From an uncultured Pseudomonadota bacterium (lineage in GTDB: Bacteria; Pseudomonadota; Alphaproteobacteria; Rs-D84), in the NCBI GenBank assembly GCA_902787665.1, contig CADAHF010000005.1, forward strand, positions 1-36,384: DNA of 36,384 nucleotides. Reading direction: 5' to 3'. Numbering within the stretch: position 1 is the stretch's first letter; every line of letters begins with the position of its first letter. The notes beneath the pieces were generated by a model. That model worked only from the letters and a program-made list of their open reading frames with translations, was not told where the DNA came from and did not search any database. A program made the position numbers and the translations under genes. Positions 1-7,230 of this stretch are shown here, piece by piece.

Positions 1-18
1 TTTTTTATCACAAAGAAT

Positions 19-24
19 TATAAT
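19..24 (+). promoter_or_regulatory. Possible -10 box ahead of recO
   Basis: A perfect TATAAT lies 10 bases before the recO ATG. If used, transcription would begin about 3-5 bases before the start codon and give a nearly leaderless mRNA. No clear Shine-Dalgarno sequence precedes the ATG, which fits. The -35 region falls at or beyond the window edge, so the promoter cannot be judged fully. Confidence 0.3.
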
Positions 25-33
25 CGTATAGAA

Positions 34-687
34 ATGAAATTGGAATCAAATGGTATTTTAATTGGCTTGCGCCCGACTGGTGAACGCGATTGCGTTGCGC
101 ATATTTTTACGCGCGAATATGGTATGTTGCACGGCATTATGCGCGGGGCATCCGTTGCGAAAAAAAATCGTGCATTGGTGGGCCAGGTGGGTCTTGCAAT
201 TTGGAATGCGCGTCTTGAATCACAGCTGGGGGCATTTCATTGGGAATCAACCGAAAACGTGGCTGTGAATTTAATGGGCGACAAGCGAACTCTATCATGT
301 ATGAATTCAATGTTCGCATTAATTGATGCGTTGTTGCCAGAACGCGAAGCATATACAAATTTATATGATGAAACGGTTGCGATGTTAAAACAGATGTCGG
401 CGGACAACACGATGGATATATATTTAAATTGGGAAATGGTTTTGTTGCGCGAATTGGGGTATGCGCTGGATTTATCACATTGTTCGGGATGTGGTAAAAC
501 AGACAATTTAAATTATCTGTCGCCAAAGACGGGTCGGGCAGTGTGCAGCGATTGTGCCGCACCATATATAAATAGATTATATAAATTACCGTTAACATTA
601 GATATAACAATGCGTTTTGTTTCGAACGTGTGTGGGCAACAAGGCATTGATGTTCCAGTGGCACGTCTGTATTTATCGCGTATATAA
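34..687 (+). CDS. recO: DNA repair protein RecO
   Basis: RecO works with RecR (and RecF) to load RecA on SSB-coated single-stranded DNA in gap repair and recombination. The 217-aa protein has the typical N-terminal OB-fold opening (GILIGLRPTGERD, then a FTREYGMLHGIMRGA-type stretch) and a zinc-binding site with Cys150, Cys153, Cys171 and Cys174, spaced as in zinc-containing RecO proteins. It is somewhat shorter than the roughly 240-aa family norm, mainly at the C-terminus. The start is the first ATG in the window in this frame; no good ribosome binding site is visible. It is followed 87 bases later by a DsbA-like gene on the same strand. The family call is firm; the exact start less so. Confidence 0.9.
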   Translation: MKLESNGILIGLRPTGERDCVAHIFTREYGMLHGIMRGASVAKKNRALVGQVGLAIWNARLESQLGAFHWESTENVAVNLMGDKRTLSCMNSMFALIDALLPEREAYTNLYDETVAMLKQMSADNTMDIYLNWEMVLLRELGYALDLSHCSGCGKTDNLNYLSPKTGRAVCSDCAAPYINRLYKLPLTLDITMRFVSNVCGQQGIDVPVARLYLSRI

Positions 688-774
688 ATTTTTTAACTTT
701 TTGAAAAATTACTCTTGCGAATATGAATAAAATTTTCTAAGGTATTTTTGTTCAACAAGCAAAGGAGAAAAAAT

Positions 775-1599
775 ATGACTTGGACAATATTGGTCTTGAT
801 ATTGGCGATCGCGCTGTTCTTGTTCGGCGGCATGCTGGTCAAGGGTGATGCGAAAAAACCAACATTGGGCTTTATCGTATGCAAAAAATCAATCAAATTG
901 GTTGCAATTTTGCTGATTGCGGGCTGTGTTACACGTTTGTACACTCCGTATTACTTAACAAGTGTTAACCCAGGCATTGTGAAAGAAATGATTTCTGCAA
1001 TGCAGAGTCAGGAACAGGCCGAAAAGAACAAAGCTGTTCGCGCGTATGTTCGTTCGAATGCTGGCAAAATGATGGCGGATGCCCCAGTTTTGGGTAACCG
1101 TGATGCAAAGAAAACAGTCTTTGTTTGGACTGACTTTAGCTGTCCTTTCTGTCGTCGTGTTCATGGCGAATTAGCACGTGTTTTGGAAGAACGTGATGAT
1201 GTTCGCGTTGTTATCAAGAACTTCTCTATCCATGGCGCGTTGTCTGATGGTCCAGCAAAAGCAGCAATCGCTGCAAAAATGCAAGATGCAGACAAAGCAG
1301 CTGTCTTTGTTGACATGATGATGACTCGTGATTTCTACAGCCAAGATGATTTGAAAGATCAATCCAAAATTGCAGAAAAAGTCGAAGCAAACATCATGAA
1401 GATGGCAAAAGAAGCAGGTTTGGATACAGCCAAATTGAAAAAAGACATGGAAAACGAAATCGTTTCTCGTGAATTGGCGAATGTTCGTGATTTGGCACAG
1501 CGTTTTGAAATTAATGGAACACCGTTCTTGGTTATTGGCGAACAAGCATTTCCAGGTGCGATTCCATATGATCAAATCATGACAGCATTGGATAAATAA
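775..1599 (+). CDS. Membrane-anchored DsbA-family thiol:disulfide oxidoreductase
   Basis: Predicted periplasmic oxidoreductase of the DsbA/Com1-like thioredoxin fold, 274 aa. Two hydrophobic segments (about residues 2-20 and 40-60) tether it to the inner membrane. The catalytic CPFC motif is Cys123-Cys126 and the cis-proline loop is GTPF with Pro250, both hallmarks of the fold. The region between them is the usual helical insertion. I start it at ATG 775, preceded by an AAGGAG Shine-Dalgarno at 762-767, rather than at an in-frame TTG nine codons upstream. Many Cys-rich exported proteins are encoded in this window (for example 19847-21340 and 22554-25583), so it may help oxidise or isomerise them; that link is inference. 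Oxidase versus isomerase activity cannot be decided from sequence. Confidence 0.88.
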   Translation: MTWTILVLILAIALFLFGGMLVKGDAKKPTLGFIVCKKSIKLVAILLIAGCVTRLYTPYYLTSVNPGIVKEMISAMQSQEQAEKNKAVRAYVRSNAGKMMADAPVLGNRDAKKTVFVWTDFSCPFCRRVHGELARVLEERDDVRVVIKNFSIHGALSDGPAKAAIAAKMQDADKAAVFVDMMMTRDFYSQDDLKDQSKIAEKVEANIMKMAKEAGLDTAKLKKDMENEIVSRELANVRDLAQRFEINGTPFLVIGEQAFPGAIPYDQIMTALDK

Positions 1600-1608
1600 T
1601 AACTAATG

Positions 1609-1629
1609 TTAGTTATTAGTGATTAATAA
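1609..1629 (+). repeat. Heptanucleotide tandem repeat (TTAGTGA type), 3 units
   Basis: Three contiguous 7-base units, TTAGTTA, TTAGTGA and TTAATAA, lie between the stop codon of the DsbA-like gene and its terminator. The preceding bases add an inverted repeat, AATAACTAA at 1598-1606 against TTAGTTATT at 1609-1617. The same unit family recurs at 32698-32725 in an equivalent position after tsf. Confidence 0.7.
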
Positions 1630-1631
1630 AA

Positions 1632-1656
1632 ACCACCGCGATTGCGGTGGTTTTTT
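1632..1656 (+). terminator. Bidirectional rho-independent terminator
   Basis: A perfect 8-bp stem, ACCACCGC and GCGGTGGT around a GATT loop, is followed by six Ts on the plus strand. The bases before it are A-rich, giving a T-run on the minus strand as well. It separates the DsbA-like gene from the convergent lptB gene, which ends at 1669. Confidence 0.9.
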
Positions 1657-1668
1657 ATATTGCTTTTA

Positions 1669-2397
1669 TCACATTACGAAATCTTCGCCCAGGTATACCT
1701 TTTTCACCATTTCATCGCTGATGATTTCATCTGTGGTTCCCTGTTTTAAAATCATACCGTCGTGCAAAACATAACTGCGGTCGGTGATGCCCAATGTTTC
1801 ACGGACATTATGGTCGGTGATAATCACACCTAAACCACGATTTTTTAATTGCGACACCAATGAACGAATTTCGTTAACTGCGATTGGGTCAATACCAGCA
1901 AACGGTTCGTCCAACAAAATAAACTTTGGATCGTTTGCCAATGCGCGCGCAATTTCAACACGACGACGTTCGCCACCCGACAATGATGTGGCTGGACTGC
2001 GTCGCAGTGATGATATTGCAAATTCATCTAATAACGCATCCAATTTTTCTTTGCGTTTTTGTTTGTTTGGTTCGACAACCTCTAAGATAGACATAATGTT
2101 TTGTTCAACGGTCATTCCGCGGAAAACACTATTTTCCTGGGGTAAATAACCAATGTGCAGACGCGCCCGTTGATAAAACGGCAAATGTGTTATATCCTGG
2201 GAATTCAAGAATATTTGACCACCAGTAGCGTTTAACTGGCCCGTTATGCAATAGAATGCGGTGGTTTTTCCCGCGCCGTTTGGCCCAAGCAGTCCAACCG
2301 ATTCGCCCTGGCGCGCATACATTGATATGTCGCGTAATACCAAACGTTTGCCGTATGCTTTGGATAAATGTTCAATTCGTAATACAGATTGTTTCAT
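1669..2397 (-). CDS. lptB: LPS export ABC transporter ATPase LptB
   Basis: LptB is the cytoplasmic ATPase of the LptBFGC complex, which extracts LPS from the inner membrane and pushes it across the Lpt bridge. The 242-aa length equals the family norm. Visible motifs are Walker A GPNGAGKT (residues 38-45), the signature LSGGERRRVEIARA (from about residue 139) and Walker B FILLDEPFAGIDP with the catalytic Glu, followed by the switch-His region IITDHNVRE. Its ATG overlaps the TGA of lptC by four bases (ATGA), so translation is probably coupled. lptA, usually encoded between or near these two genes, is absent from this locus. Confidence 0.96.
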   Translation of the reverse strand: MKQSVLRIEHLSKAYGKRLVLRDISMYARQGESVGLLGPNGAGKTTAFYCITGQLNATGGQIFLNSQDITHLPFYQRARLHIGYLPQENSVFRGMTVEQNIMSILEVVEPNKQKRKEKLDALLDEFAISSLRRSPATSLSGGERRRVEIARALANDPKFILLDEPFAGIDPIAVNEIRSLVSQLKNRGLGVIITDHNVRETLGITDRSYVLHDGMILKQGTTDEIISDEMVKKVYLGEDFVM

Positions 2398-2873
2398 AGT
2401 TTTATCACCAATTCATCAGTTATCATTTTGTCGTTTGTTGTTGAATCAACATGGACATTTCCTTTTAATGTGACCGTGCGATTCGGGATACTATATTGAC
2501 CGGACTTCGCCGATATGTTTGTGGTTTCTTTCTTGTCATCAACAACGCGTGTGATTGTTCCAGAAACCCGGTCCAAGAAAATCGTGTCTTGATTATCATA
2601 TTCTTGGCGTGCAGTTGCGGCGCGTAATTTAAACGGGTTGCCATCTTTATCAATCCCGGCAAACGACGCATTGGTCATTTTGAATTGATTGGTCACAATG
2701 TCGTTCATATTTATCGCAGAAATCGGTGTCCACAATAATTGATGTGTGAACAATGCGCCCGCAACCAAAGCTGCAACCATTATCAAACCCCAGCCAGTGA
2801 AAAAAAACTGCCACAGGCGTTGAAGACGGCGGTGCTTGGTAAATATGATAAATGTGCGTTTATCCCTGTTCAT
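2394..2873 (-). CDS. lptC: LPS export bitopic protein LptC
   Basis: LptC is anchored in the inner membrane and passes LPS from LptBFG to LptA. The 159-aa product has a basic cytoplasmic N-terminus, one transmembrane helix (about residues 26-45) and a periplasmic beta-jellyroll-like region with the family pattern: FKMTNASFAGIDKDG, the turn DRVSGTI and the closing GNVHVDSTTNDKMITDELVI. I chose ATG at 2873 over an in-frame TTG at 2909 because the family starts just before the basic stretch; neither has a strong ribosome binding site. It overlaps lptB by ATGA. It is shorter than the about 190-aa E. coli protein. Divergent from the gene at 2962, with 88 bases between them. Confidence 0.85.
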   Translation of the reverse strand: MNRDKRTFIIFTKHRRLQRLWQFFFTGWGLIMVAALVAGALFTHQLLWTPISAINMNDIVTNQFKMTNASFAGIDKDGNPFKLRAATARQEYDNQDTIFLDRVSGTITRVVDDKKETTNISAKSGQYSIPNRTVTLKGNVHVDSTTNDKMITDELVIKL

Positions 2874-2937
2874 AATGCGAATTTTAACGCAGATGGCAAC
2901 AAAATGCAATTTTTATATTTGTTTGGCTTATGTTTTG

Positions 2938-2946
2938 TGTTATAAT
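2938..2946 (+). promoter_or_regulatory. Extended -10 promoter for the 2962 gene
   Basis: TGT followed by a perfect TATAAT gives a TGnTATAAT extended -10 element. A recognisable -35 box is lacking, which is common for this promoter class. The predicted start of transcription is near 2953, leaving a leader of about nine bases containing GAGAG before the ATG. Confidence 0.55.
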
Positions 2947-2961
2947 AAACTATACAGAGAG

Positions 2962-3768
2962 ATGAAAAAAGCCTTTAATGCATTTATCGTAACGGTATTG
3001 GCCGTGACCACAAATGTGGCCATGGGGGCGGTTACTGTGAAAAAGGCGGCGCCCGTTACGACCCAGTCGGCATCGTCAACAAGCACAACGGCAAGCTTGG
3101 TGCCTAATGTTTTGTCGCTGGTTTCAAATGTGCAACAATTGTCGGTAAAACAAAAGGCAATGGTGCAAGAATGTGTTCCATCAAGTACCGAAATTTCTTT
3201 TGTGGATGATGTTATTAAAGAGTGGGCGAAAACAGGCGCGGCGACTGCGGAAGAGGTTGCATCAAAACTTAAACGTAAACCATGTTCATCTGTGCGTGGA
3301 TATGCAAGTGATTTGCGTGCAAGTGTGGCAACTGGTGGAGAAGTATGTTTTGCAACGTTTAATTCTAGAAATGACGAAGGGACAGTATGGTACGGTTTTC
3401 CAAAGGTTAGTATTGTAAATGATTTTTGTGAAGACGGAACAACCAACTGCAAAAATAAACAATCCGTGTCCGACATATATCAAATATTTGATTTGGTCGA
3501 TTTTAGTTATGAAGATTACACCAAAAAAGAGGCCACTATGGCGGCAAAGTTGATTGCAAAGATTGATAATTGTTCTGATTCTAAATTGTCCGAAAAGAAA
3601 CGTGCAATGTGGGGCGAGTTCTTAACCACAACGATTGGTGGGGTCGGGCAAAAGACGAATACGGCAACAATTATGAATACTGTGGGTGATATCGCAAAAA
3701 GCGGAACAAATGTGACTGGGGGACTGTCGTCTTTGGGTTCGGTTGCGACACAATTTTTAAATAAATAG
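2962..3768 (+). CDS. Exported protein of unknown function
   Basis: A 268-aa protein I do not recognise. Residues 1-22 form a signal peptide ending at NVAMG/AVTV. A Thr/Ser/Ala-rich linker follows (about residues 30-50), then a mixed alpha/beta region with five Cys between about residues 85 and 165 (QECVPS, KPCSSV, GEVCFA, DFCEDG, NCKNK). After another Cys in IDNCSDSK the C-terminus becomes Gly/Thr/Asn-rich, with patterns such as TTIGGVGQ and NVTGGLSSLGSV. The ATG at 2962 follows a short GAGAG element; the reading frame stays open upstream to 2836, but only from 2962 does it give a signal peptide, and the promoter lies between. It stands alone between divergent lptC and the OmpA lipoprotein gene. 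Likely periplasmic or surface exposed. Confidence 0.75.
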   Translation: MKKAFNAFIVTVLAVTTNVAMGAVTVKKAAPVTTQSASSTSTTASLVPNVLSLVSNVQQLSVKQKAMVQECVPSSTEISFVDDVIKEWAKTGAATAEEVASKLKRKPCSSVRGYASDLRASVATGGEVCFATFNSRNDEGTVWYGFPKVSIVNDFCEDGTTNCKNKQSVSDIYQIFDLVDFSYEDYTKKEATMAAKLIAKIDNCSDSKLSEKKRAMWGEFLTTTIGGVGQKTNTATIMNTVGDIAKSGTNVTGGLSSLGSVATQFLNK

Positions 3769-3792
3769 TATTTTGATTTTTGTTTTTTCTGC

Positions 3793-3821
3793 TGGACTAA
3801 TTTTTCCAAAAATCGTATAAT
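3793..3821 (+). promoter_or_regulatory. Promoter of the OmpA-domain lipoprotein gene
   Basis: TGGACT (3793-3798, 4 of 6 to the -35 consensus) is separated by 17 bases from a perfect TATAAT (3816-3821). Transcription would start near 3828, giving a roughly 20-base leader that holds the AAGGGG ribosome binding site. Confidence 0.65.
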
Positions 3822-3848
3822 ACCGTATACAAGGGAAAGGGGACATTT

Positions 3849-5339
3849 ATGAAAGTTCAAAGTTCAAAATTCAAAGTTCAAATATGCTTGGGCGCAGTAT
3901 TGTTGGTTTTGGCGGGTTGTGCTGGTAATTCCAACCAATTGGCAAACGGCGATATTGCAACACCAACGGTTGATTATGTTGAAGGTTTGGATGTTTATTC
4001 TGCCCCACATCAAGATTCTTTCTTGAATCAATTGGCTATGAATTATCGTTCGTATGCAATATATAATGCACGGACCAGTGGTTATCCAGAAATGGGCGAA
4101 TTGTTTGCGCAAAAGGCCGTGGCGGCATTCTCAGGCGAATTACCATTTCCAGAGACACAGGAAAACTGGCCGATCGATGACGATGATTTATCGTATGAAT
4201 TAGTGACTGCATATAATGATTTATTAGAACAATTGCAAAATGACGCAAGCCAAAATCAACCGGAATTAGCGGCAGAGGTTCAAGCAAAATATGATTGTTG
4301 GTTATCTGCAAGTGCCAGTGGCCAGAACGCAACTGCTGCACAATGCCAGGAACGTTTTTACAAAGCTTTGACTGCTTTGCGTGATTGCAAGGGCGGCAAG
4401 ATTGTGTCGAAAACCAAACCGGTGGCTGAGGTAAAAACACCTGTGGCGGAAACTGTTATCCAGGAAACTGCGTATTATCCGGAAACTCGCAATATGAACG
4501 CTATGCATGGCGCCCCCGCACGTGAGGGTGTGATTATTGTGAACAATGTTAATGTTCCAGAACATCTGATTAACCCGGTGCCTGTGCAACCAGTGGTGTT
4601 TAATCAAAATATTTATGGTGGCGACAAGACTGTTTCAAACAGTGGTAATTCATTGGATGCACGTCATTTGGGTGTTGTAAATGCGGTGTCTGGTAATTGT
4701 CCGTGTAATGCTGAACCTGCCCAAGCGGACGCACCTTGTGATTGCGAAGTTGTTGCAGAACCAGAACCAATTCAAATGATTAATGATGACTTGGTCACGC
4801 GCGAAGAATTTGTCGATATGATGATGGCAATGCGTGAAGAATTGGCAGCAATTAATGCGCGCTTAGATGAATTGCAAGCTGCATCTGGTGAAAAGACAAT
4901 GATAAAGGTGCAACAGATTCCATTGGAACCAAAACAGCATGTCATGGAAGAGGTCTTTGAAATCCGTTTTGATTTTAACAAAGCGACAATTAAGCCAGAG
5001 TATCGTGAATTGATTGAAAAATTAGCAAGTGCAACCCAGGAAAACAAGAATATTAAGGTTTCTGTGGTGGGGCATACCGATACGGTTGGAACCAAGAATT
5101 ATAACTATGCACTTGGTGGCCGTCGCGCAGAAGCTGTTCAGAAAATGTTGATTGGATATGGAATTCCAGCAAGTCAGATTGTTGCTGTGTCCAGTGGCGA
5201 AGAAGATTTGGCTGTGCCGACACCGGATAATACGCCAAACGCGGAAAACCGTCGTGTGCGTGTTGTCAAAGAAACATATTACACCAAAAATGAGCCAGCG
5301 GGCAGCCCCGTTGCGATTGAGGTGGAAGAAACAGAATAA
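3849..5339 (+). CDS. OmpA-domain (Pal-like) outer-membrane lipoprotein
   Basis: A 496-aa lipoprotein expected to anchor the outer membrane to peptidoglycan. A lipobox LAGC places the lipidated residue at Cys24. Residues 25-345 are a long, poorly conserved periplasmic region containing a Cys-rich patch (NCPCNAEP, PCDCEV, about residues 282-300) and a short helical stretch (REELAAINARLDEL). The C-terminal OmpA domain (about 370-480) shows FDFNKATI, VVGHTDTVG, the Arg in ALGGRRAEAV and ENRRVRV, which supply the peptidoglycan-binding Asp and Arg. The first codons are built from a 7-bp tandem repeat (3852-3882), so the n-region QSSKFKVQ is repeat-derived. Gains or losses of one unit would shift the frame. 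It is much larger than Pal (about 170 aa), so I do not call it pal. Confidence 0.88.
   Translation: MKVQSSKFKVQICLGAVLLVLAGCAGNSNQLANGDIATPTVDYVEGLDVYSAPHQDSFLNQLAMNYRSYAIYNARTSGYPEMGELFAQKAVAAFSGELPFPETQENWPIDDDDLSYELVTAYNDLLEQLQNDASQNQPELAAEVQAKYDCWLSASASGQNATAAQCQERFYKALTALRDCKGGKIVSKTKPVAEVKTPVAETVIQETAYYPETRNMNAMHGAPAREGVIIVNNVNVPEHLINPVPVQPVVFNQNIYGGDKTVSNSGNSLDARHLGVVNAVSGNCPCNAEPAQADAPCDCEVVAEPEPIQMINDDLVTREEFVDMMMAMREELAAINARLDELQAASGEKTMIKVQQIPLEPKQHVMEEVFEIRFDFNKATIKPEYRELIEKLASATQENKNIKVSVVGHTDTVGTKNYNYALGGRRAEAVQKMLIGYGIPASQIVAVSSGEEDLAVPTPDNTPNAENRRVRVVKETYYTKNEPAGSPVAIEVEETE
3852..3882 (+). repeat. In-gene heptanucleotide repeat AAAGTTC, 4 units
   Basis: Units at 3852-3858, 3859-3865, 3866-3872 (variant AAAATTC) and 3873-3879 are followed by a partial AAA. 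The tract begins immediately after the ATG of the OmpA-domain lipoprotein. Because 7 is not a multiple of 3, a change in unit number would frameshift the gene. Confidence 0.9.
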
Positions 5340-5363
5340 GTTGACAAAAACAGAAAATTGTGC

Positions 5364-5391
5364 TTGACAAATGACCTTGCGACGATATACT
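5364..5391 (+). promoter_or_regulatory. Strong promoter ahead of a 43-codon small ORF
   Basis: A perfect TTGACA (5364-5369), a 16-base spacer and TATACT (5386-5391, 5 of 6 to consensus). It is among the best promoter matches in the window. Transcription would begin near 5398, about 28 bases before the small ORF. Confidence 0.75.
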
Positions 5392-5425
5392 GGGATTGTC
5401 AGAGAGATGTTTTAGAGGTAAAAAC

Positions 5426-5557
5426 ATGACTGATAAAGCAAAAGTTTTGAAAAAAGGTGCGTTTCGGGCAGCTTCACAAAGGGTGGCAGTGGATTTGACC
5501 GCAGAGTTTAGTAAACGTGACCTTGTTTTGCCATCACATAATGCTAACGAACTGTAA
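5426..5557 (+). CDS. Small ORF, 43 aa, unknown
   Basis: An ATG preceded by AGAGGT (5414-5419) opens a 43-codon frame ending in TAA. The product starts MTDKAKVLKKGAF, is rich in Lys/Arg and Ala in its first half and ends ...PSHNANEL; it has no signal peptide or membrane segment. A consensus promoter lies just upstream and an intrinsic terminator just downstream, so this is a self-contained, probably abundant transcript of about 220 bases. I do not recognise the protein. The alternative is that the RNA itself is functional (an sRNA) and the frame is incidental or dual-function. The good ribosome binding site and clean frame favour translation. Confidence 0.55.
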   Translation: MTDKAKVLKKGAFRAASQRVAVDLTAEFSKRDLVLPSHNANEL

Positions 5558-5587
5558 TGTGTTTAAACTATTTTAGTGCCAATTTGT

Positions 5588-5622
5588 AACGGGGATGCAA
5601 TTTTGCGTCCCCGTTGCTTTTT
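5588..5622 (+). terminator. Rho-independent terminator of the small-ORF transcript
   Basis: Stem AACGGGGA (5588-5595) and TCCCCGTT (5608-5615), with an inner GCAA/TTGC pairing in the loop, is followed by GCTTTTT. It sits 30 bases after the small-ORF stop and just beyond the stop of the convergent 62-aa gene. Confidence 0.88.
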
Positions 5623-5624
5623 GG

Positions 5625-5813
5625 TTATTTTCTTGTGGATCGGAACAATGACCAAAGCCACGCAATGAAAGTCCAACCCAATAACCAACTTGCAATTCTG
5701 GTGCGGACCATATCTGTTTTATCTAATTCTGACTGGCGCGCCAAGTATGCCGGCAAACAAATCACAAATGCCAGCAGTAATATTGCAATAATATATTTCA
5801 CAACTACTATCAT
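5625..5813 (-). CDS. Small two-helix membrane protein, superinfection-immunity-like
   Basis: A 62-aa protein with two hydrophobic segments (about residues 2-24 and 41-57) joined by a polar loop. The second segment reads WLLGWTFIAWLWSLF, which resembles the LLLGWTGIGW core of the Imm_superinfect family (phage T4 Imm-like small membrane proteins, also widespread as bacterial chromosomal genes). The match is from memory of the motif only. The start ATG at 5813 has no strong ribosome binding site. The gene lies 52 bases downstream of eno on the same strand, separated from it by the eno terminator. Function in this organism is unknown; the resemblance does not prove a role in phage exclusion. Confidence 0.6.
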   Translation of the reverse strand: MIVVVKYIIAILLLAFVICLPAYLARQSELDKTDMVRTRIASWLLGWTFIAWLWSLFRSTRK

Positions 5814-5816
5814 TTT

Positions 5817-5848
5817 CTAAAAATAAACGGGGGCTTTGTCCCCCGTTT
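5817..5848 (-). terminator. Rho-independent terminator of eno
   Basis: On the minus strand, AAACGGGGG and CCCCCGTTT pair perfectly (9 bp, 5825-5848) around a 6-base loop and are followed by ATTTTTAG. It begins 17 bases after the eno stop codon. Confidence 0.9.
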
Positions 5849-5864
5849 CCCGTTGTTCAACTGT

Positions 5865-7127
5865 TTATATACCATATTTTGCAGATTTGTCCAGTTCTTC
5901 TTCAATTCTTAATAACTGGTTATATTTTGCCATGCGGTCAGTTCGTGACATTGAACCGGTTTTGATTTGTCCGGCATTTGTCGCAACCGCCAGGTCTGCA
6001 ATAGTTGTGTCTTCGGTTTCACCACTGCGGTGCGAAACGATTACACCATAATTTGCATCTTGGGCCATTTTGATTGCGCGCAGTGTTTCGGTCAATGTGC
6101 CAATCTGATTAACTTTTATCAAGATGGCGTTTGCAACATGTGATGCGATTCCACGTTCTAATCTTGATGGGTTTGTAACAAACAAATCGTCGCCAACCAA
6201 TTGACATTTGTCGCCGATTTTTTGTGTTAATTTTTCCCATGCGGACCAATCTTCTTCAGCTAATGCATCTTCAATGGAAATAATAGGGTATTCACCAATT
6301 AGTTTTTCGTAATAAGAAATCATTTCATCAGATGTAAATTTGTTTCCTTCGAATGAATAAATCCCGTTTTCGAAAAATTCAGATGATGCGACATCCAGCC
6401 CAATTGATATGTCGGCGCCTGGTTTATATCCAGCGGCATTTATTGCTGATATAATTGTATCAAGTGCCTGACGGCAAGAGTTAAAGTTTGGTGCAAAACC
6501 GCCTTCGTCACCAACATTTGTTGAATTGCCTGATTTTTTAAGAATTGTTTTTAAATTATGAAAAACTTCCATTCCCATTTGAATTGCTTCAAATTCGTTT
6601 TTTGCACCGTTTGGAATAATCATAAATTCTTGGGCATCTAAACCATTATCAGCATGCACACCACCGTTGATTATGTTCATCATAGGGCGGGGCAAAACGC
6701 AAGGATTTGGATTGCCGTATATTTTTGCAATGTATTTATAAAGTGGTAATTGCATTGCGTTTGCTGCCGCATGTGCCACCGCAAGTGATACAGACAAAAC
6801 AGCATTTGCACCCAATTTAGATTTATTTGGTGTGCCGTCTAATTCAAGCATTTTGTTGTCGATTTCACTTTGTTTTGTTGCATCCATCCCTATAATCGCA
6901 GGTGCAATAATTTCGTTTACGTTTTTGACAGCATTTAAAACACTGCGTCCCATAAATGTTGGGTTGCCATCGCGCAACTCAATGGCTTCAAATTTTCCGG
7001 TTGATGCCCCAGATGGAACCGCTGCGCGACCAAATACGCCAGAATCAAGAGTTATATCACATTCGATTGTTGGATTGCCGCGGCTGTCCATAATCTGACG
7101 CGCGTGAATTTTTGTAATTGAATACAT
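5865..7127 (-). CDS. eno: Enolase (phosphopyruvate hydratase)
   Basis: Enolase converts 2-phosphoglycerate to phosphoenolpyruvate in glycolysis and gluconeogenesis, using Mg2+. The 420-aa product has the full family length. Visible hallmarks: N-terminal [16 protein letters not shown]; the loop [15 protein letters not shown], with the active-site His and Glu; [10 protein letters not shown], with the acid/base Glu; the metal-binding region [11 protein letters not shown] and VGDDLFVTN; the Lys in [18 protein letters not shown]; and the C-terminal [24 protein letters not shown] 7127 is chosen over upstream in-frame codons because it follows AAGGAG and begins at the conserved residues. It is monocistronic here, with its own terminator, and is divergent from the autotransporter gene. 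Confidence 0.97.
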   Translation of the reverse strand: MYSITKIHARQIMDSRGNPTIECDITLDSGVFGRAAVPSGASTGKFEAIELRDGNPTFMGRSVLNAVKNVNEIIAPAIIGMDATKQSEIDNKMLELDGTPNKSKLGANAVLSVSLAVAHAAANAMQLPLYKYIAKIYGNPNPCVLPRPMMNIINGGVHADNGLDAQEFMIIPNGAKNEFEAIQMGMEVFHNLKTILKKSGNSTNVGDEGGFAPNFNSCRQALDTIISAINAAGYKPGADISIGLDVASSEFFENGIYSFEGNKFTSDEMISYYEKLIGEYPIISIEDALAEEDWSAWEKLTQKIGDKCQLVGDDLFVTNPSRLERGIASHVANAILIKVNQIGTLTETLRAIKMAQDANYGVIVSHRSGETEDTTIADLAVATNAGQIKTGSMSRTDRMAKYNQLLRIEEELDKSAKYGI

Positions 7128-7185
7128 ATTTTTTCTCCTTAAATATAAAACAAGTATTTTTTGTCTTTTTTGGTGCACTAATTTA

Positions 7186-7194
7186 TGGTATAAT
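7186..7194 (+). promoter_or_regulatory. Extended -10 promoter of the autotransporter gene
   Basis: TGG followed by a perfect TATAAT forms a TGnTATAAT extended -10. No good -35 is visible at 17 bases. Transcription would start near 7201, leaving a 30-base leader with an AAGGA (7209-7213) that lies unusually far (17 bases) from the ATG at 7231. Confidence 0.5.
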
Positions 7195-7230
7195 ATAAGC
7201 ACAAATACAAGGATAAAAAAACTAAAAAAT

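Noticed and set aside
137-664. A 175-codon frame antisense to recO
   Set aside because: It lies entirely opposite a clear recO gene, and its translation has low-complexity, non-protein-like composition.
3849-5339. Naming the OmpA-domain lipoprotein pal
   Set aside because: It is almost three times the length of Pal, has a long unrelated middle part and is not next to tol genes.
5341-5346. A second TTGACA upstream of the small-ORF promoter
   Set aside because: No -10-like hexamer lies 15-19 bases downstream; that spacing falls on the next TTGACA.
5398-5620. Possible tmRNA (ssrA), because the small ORF ends NANEL and smpB is in the window
   Set aside because: No tRNA-Ala-like acceptor halves or G-U-marked stems were seen, and the frame is a long continuous 43 codons with its own ribosome binding site.
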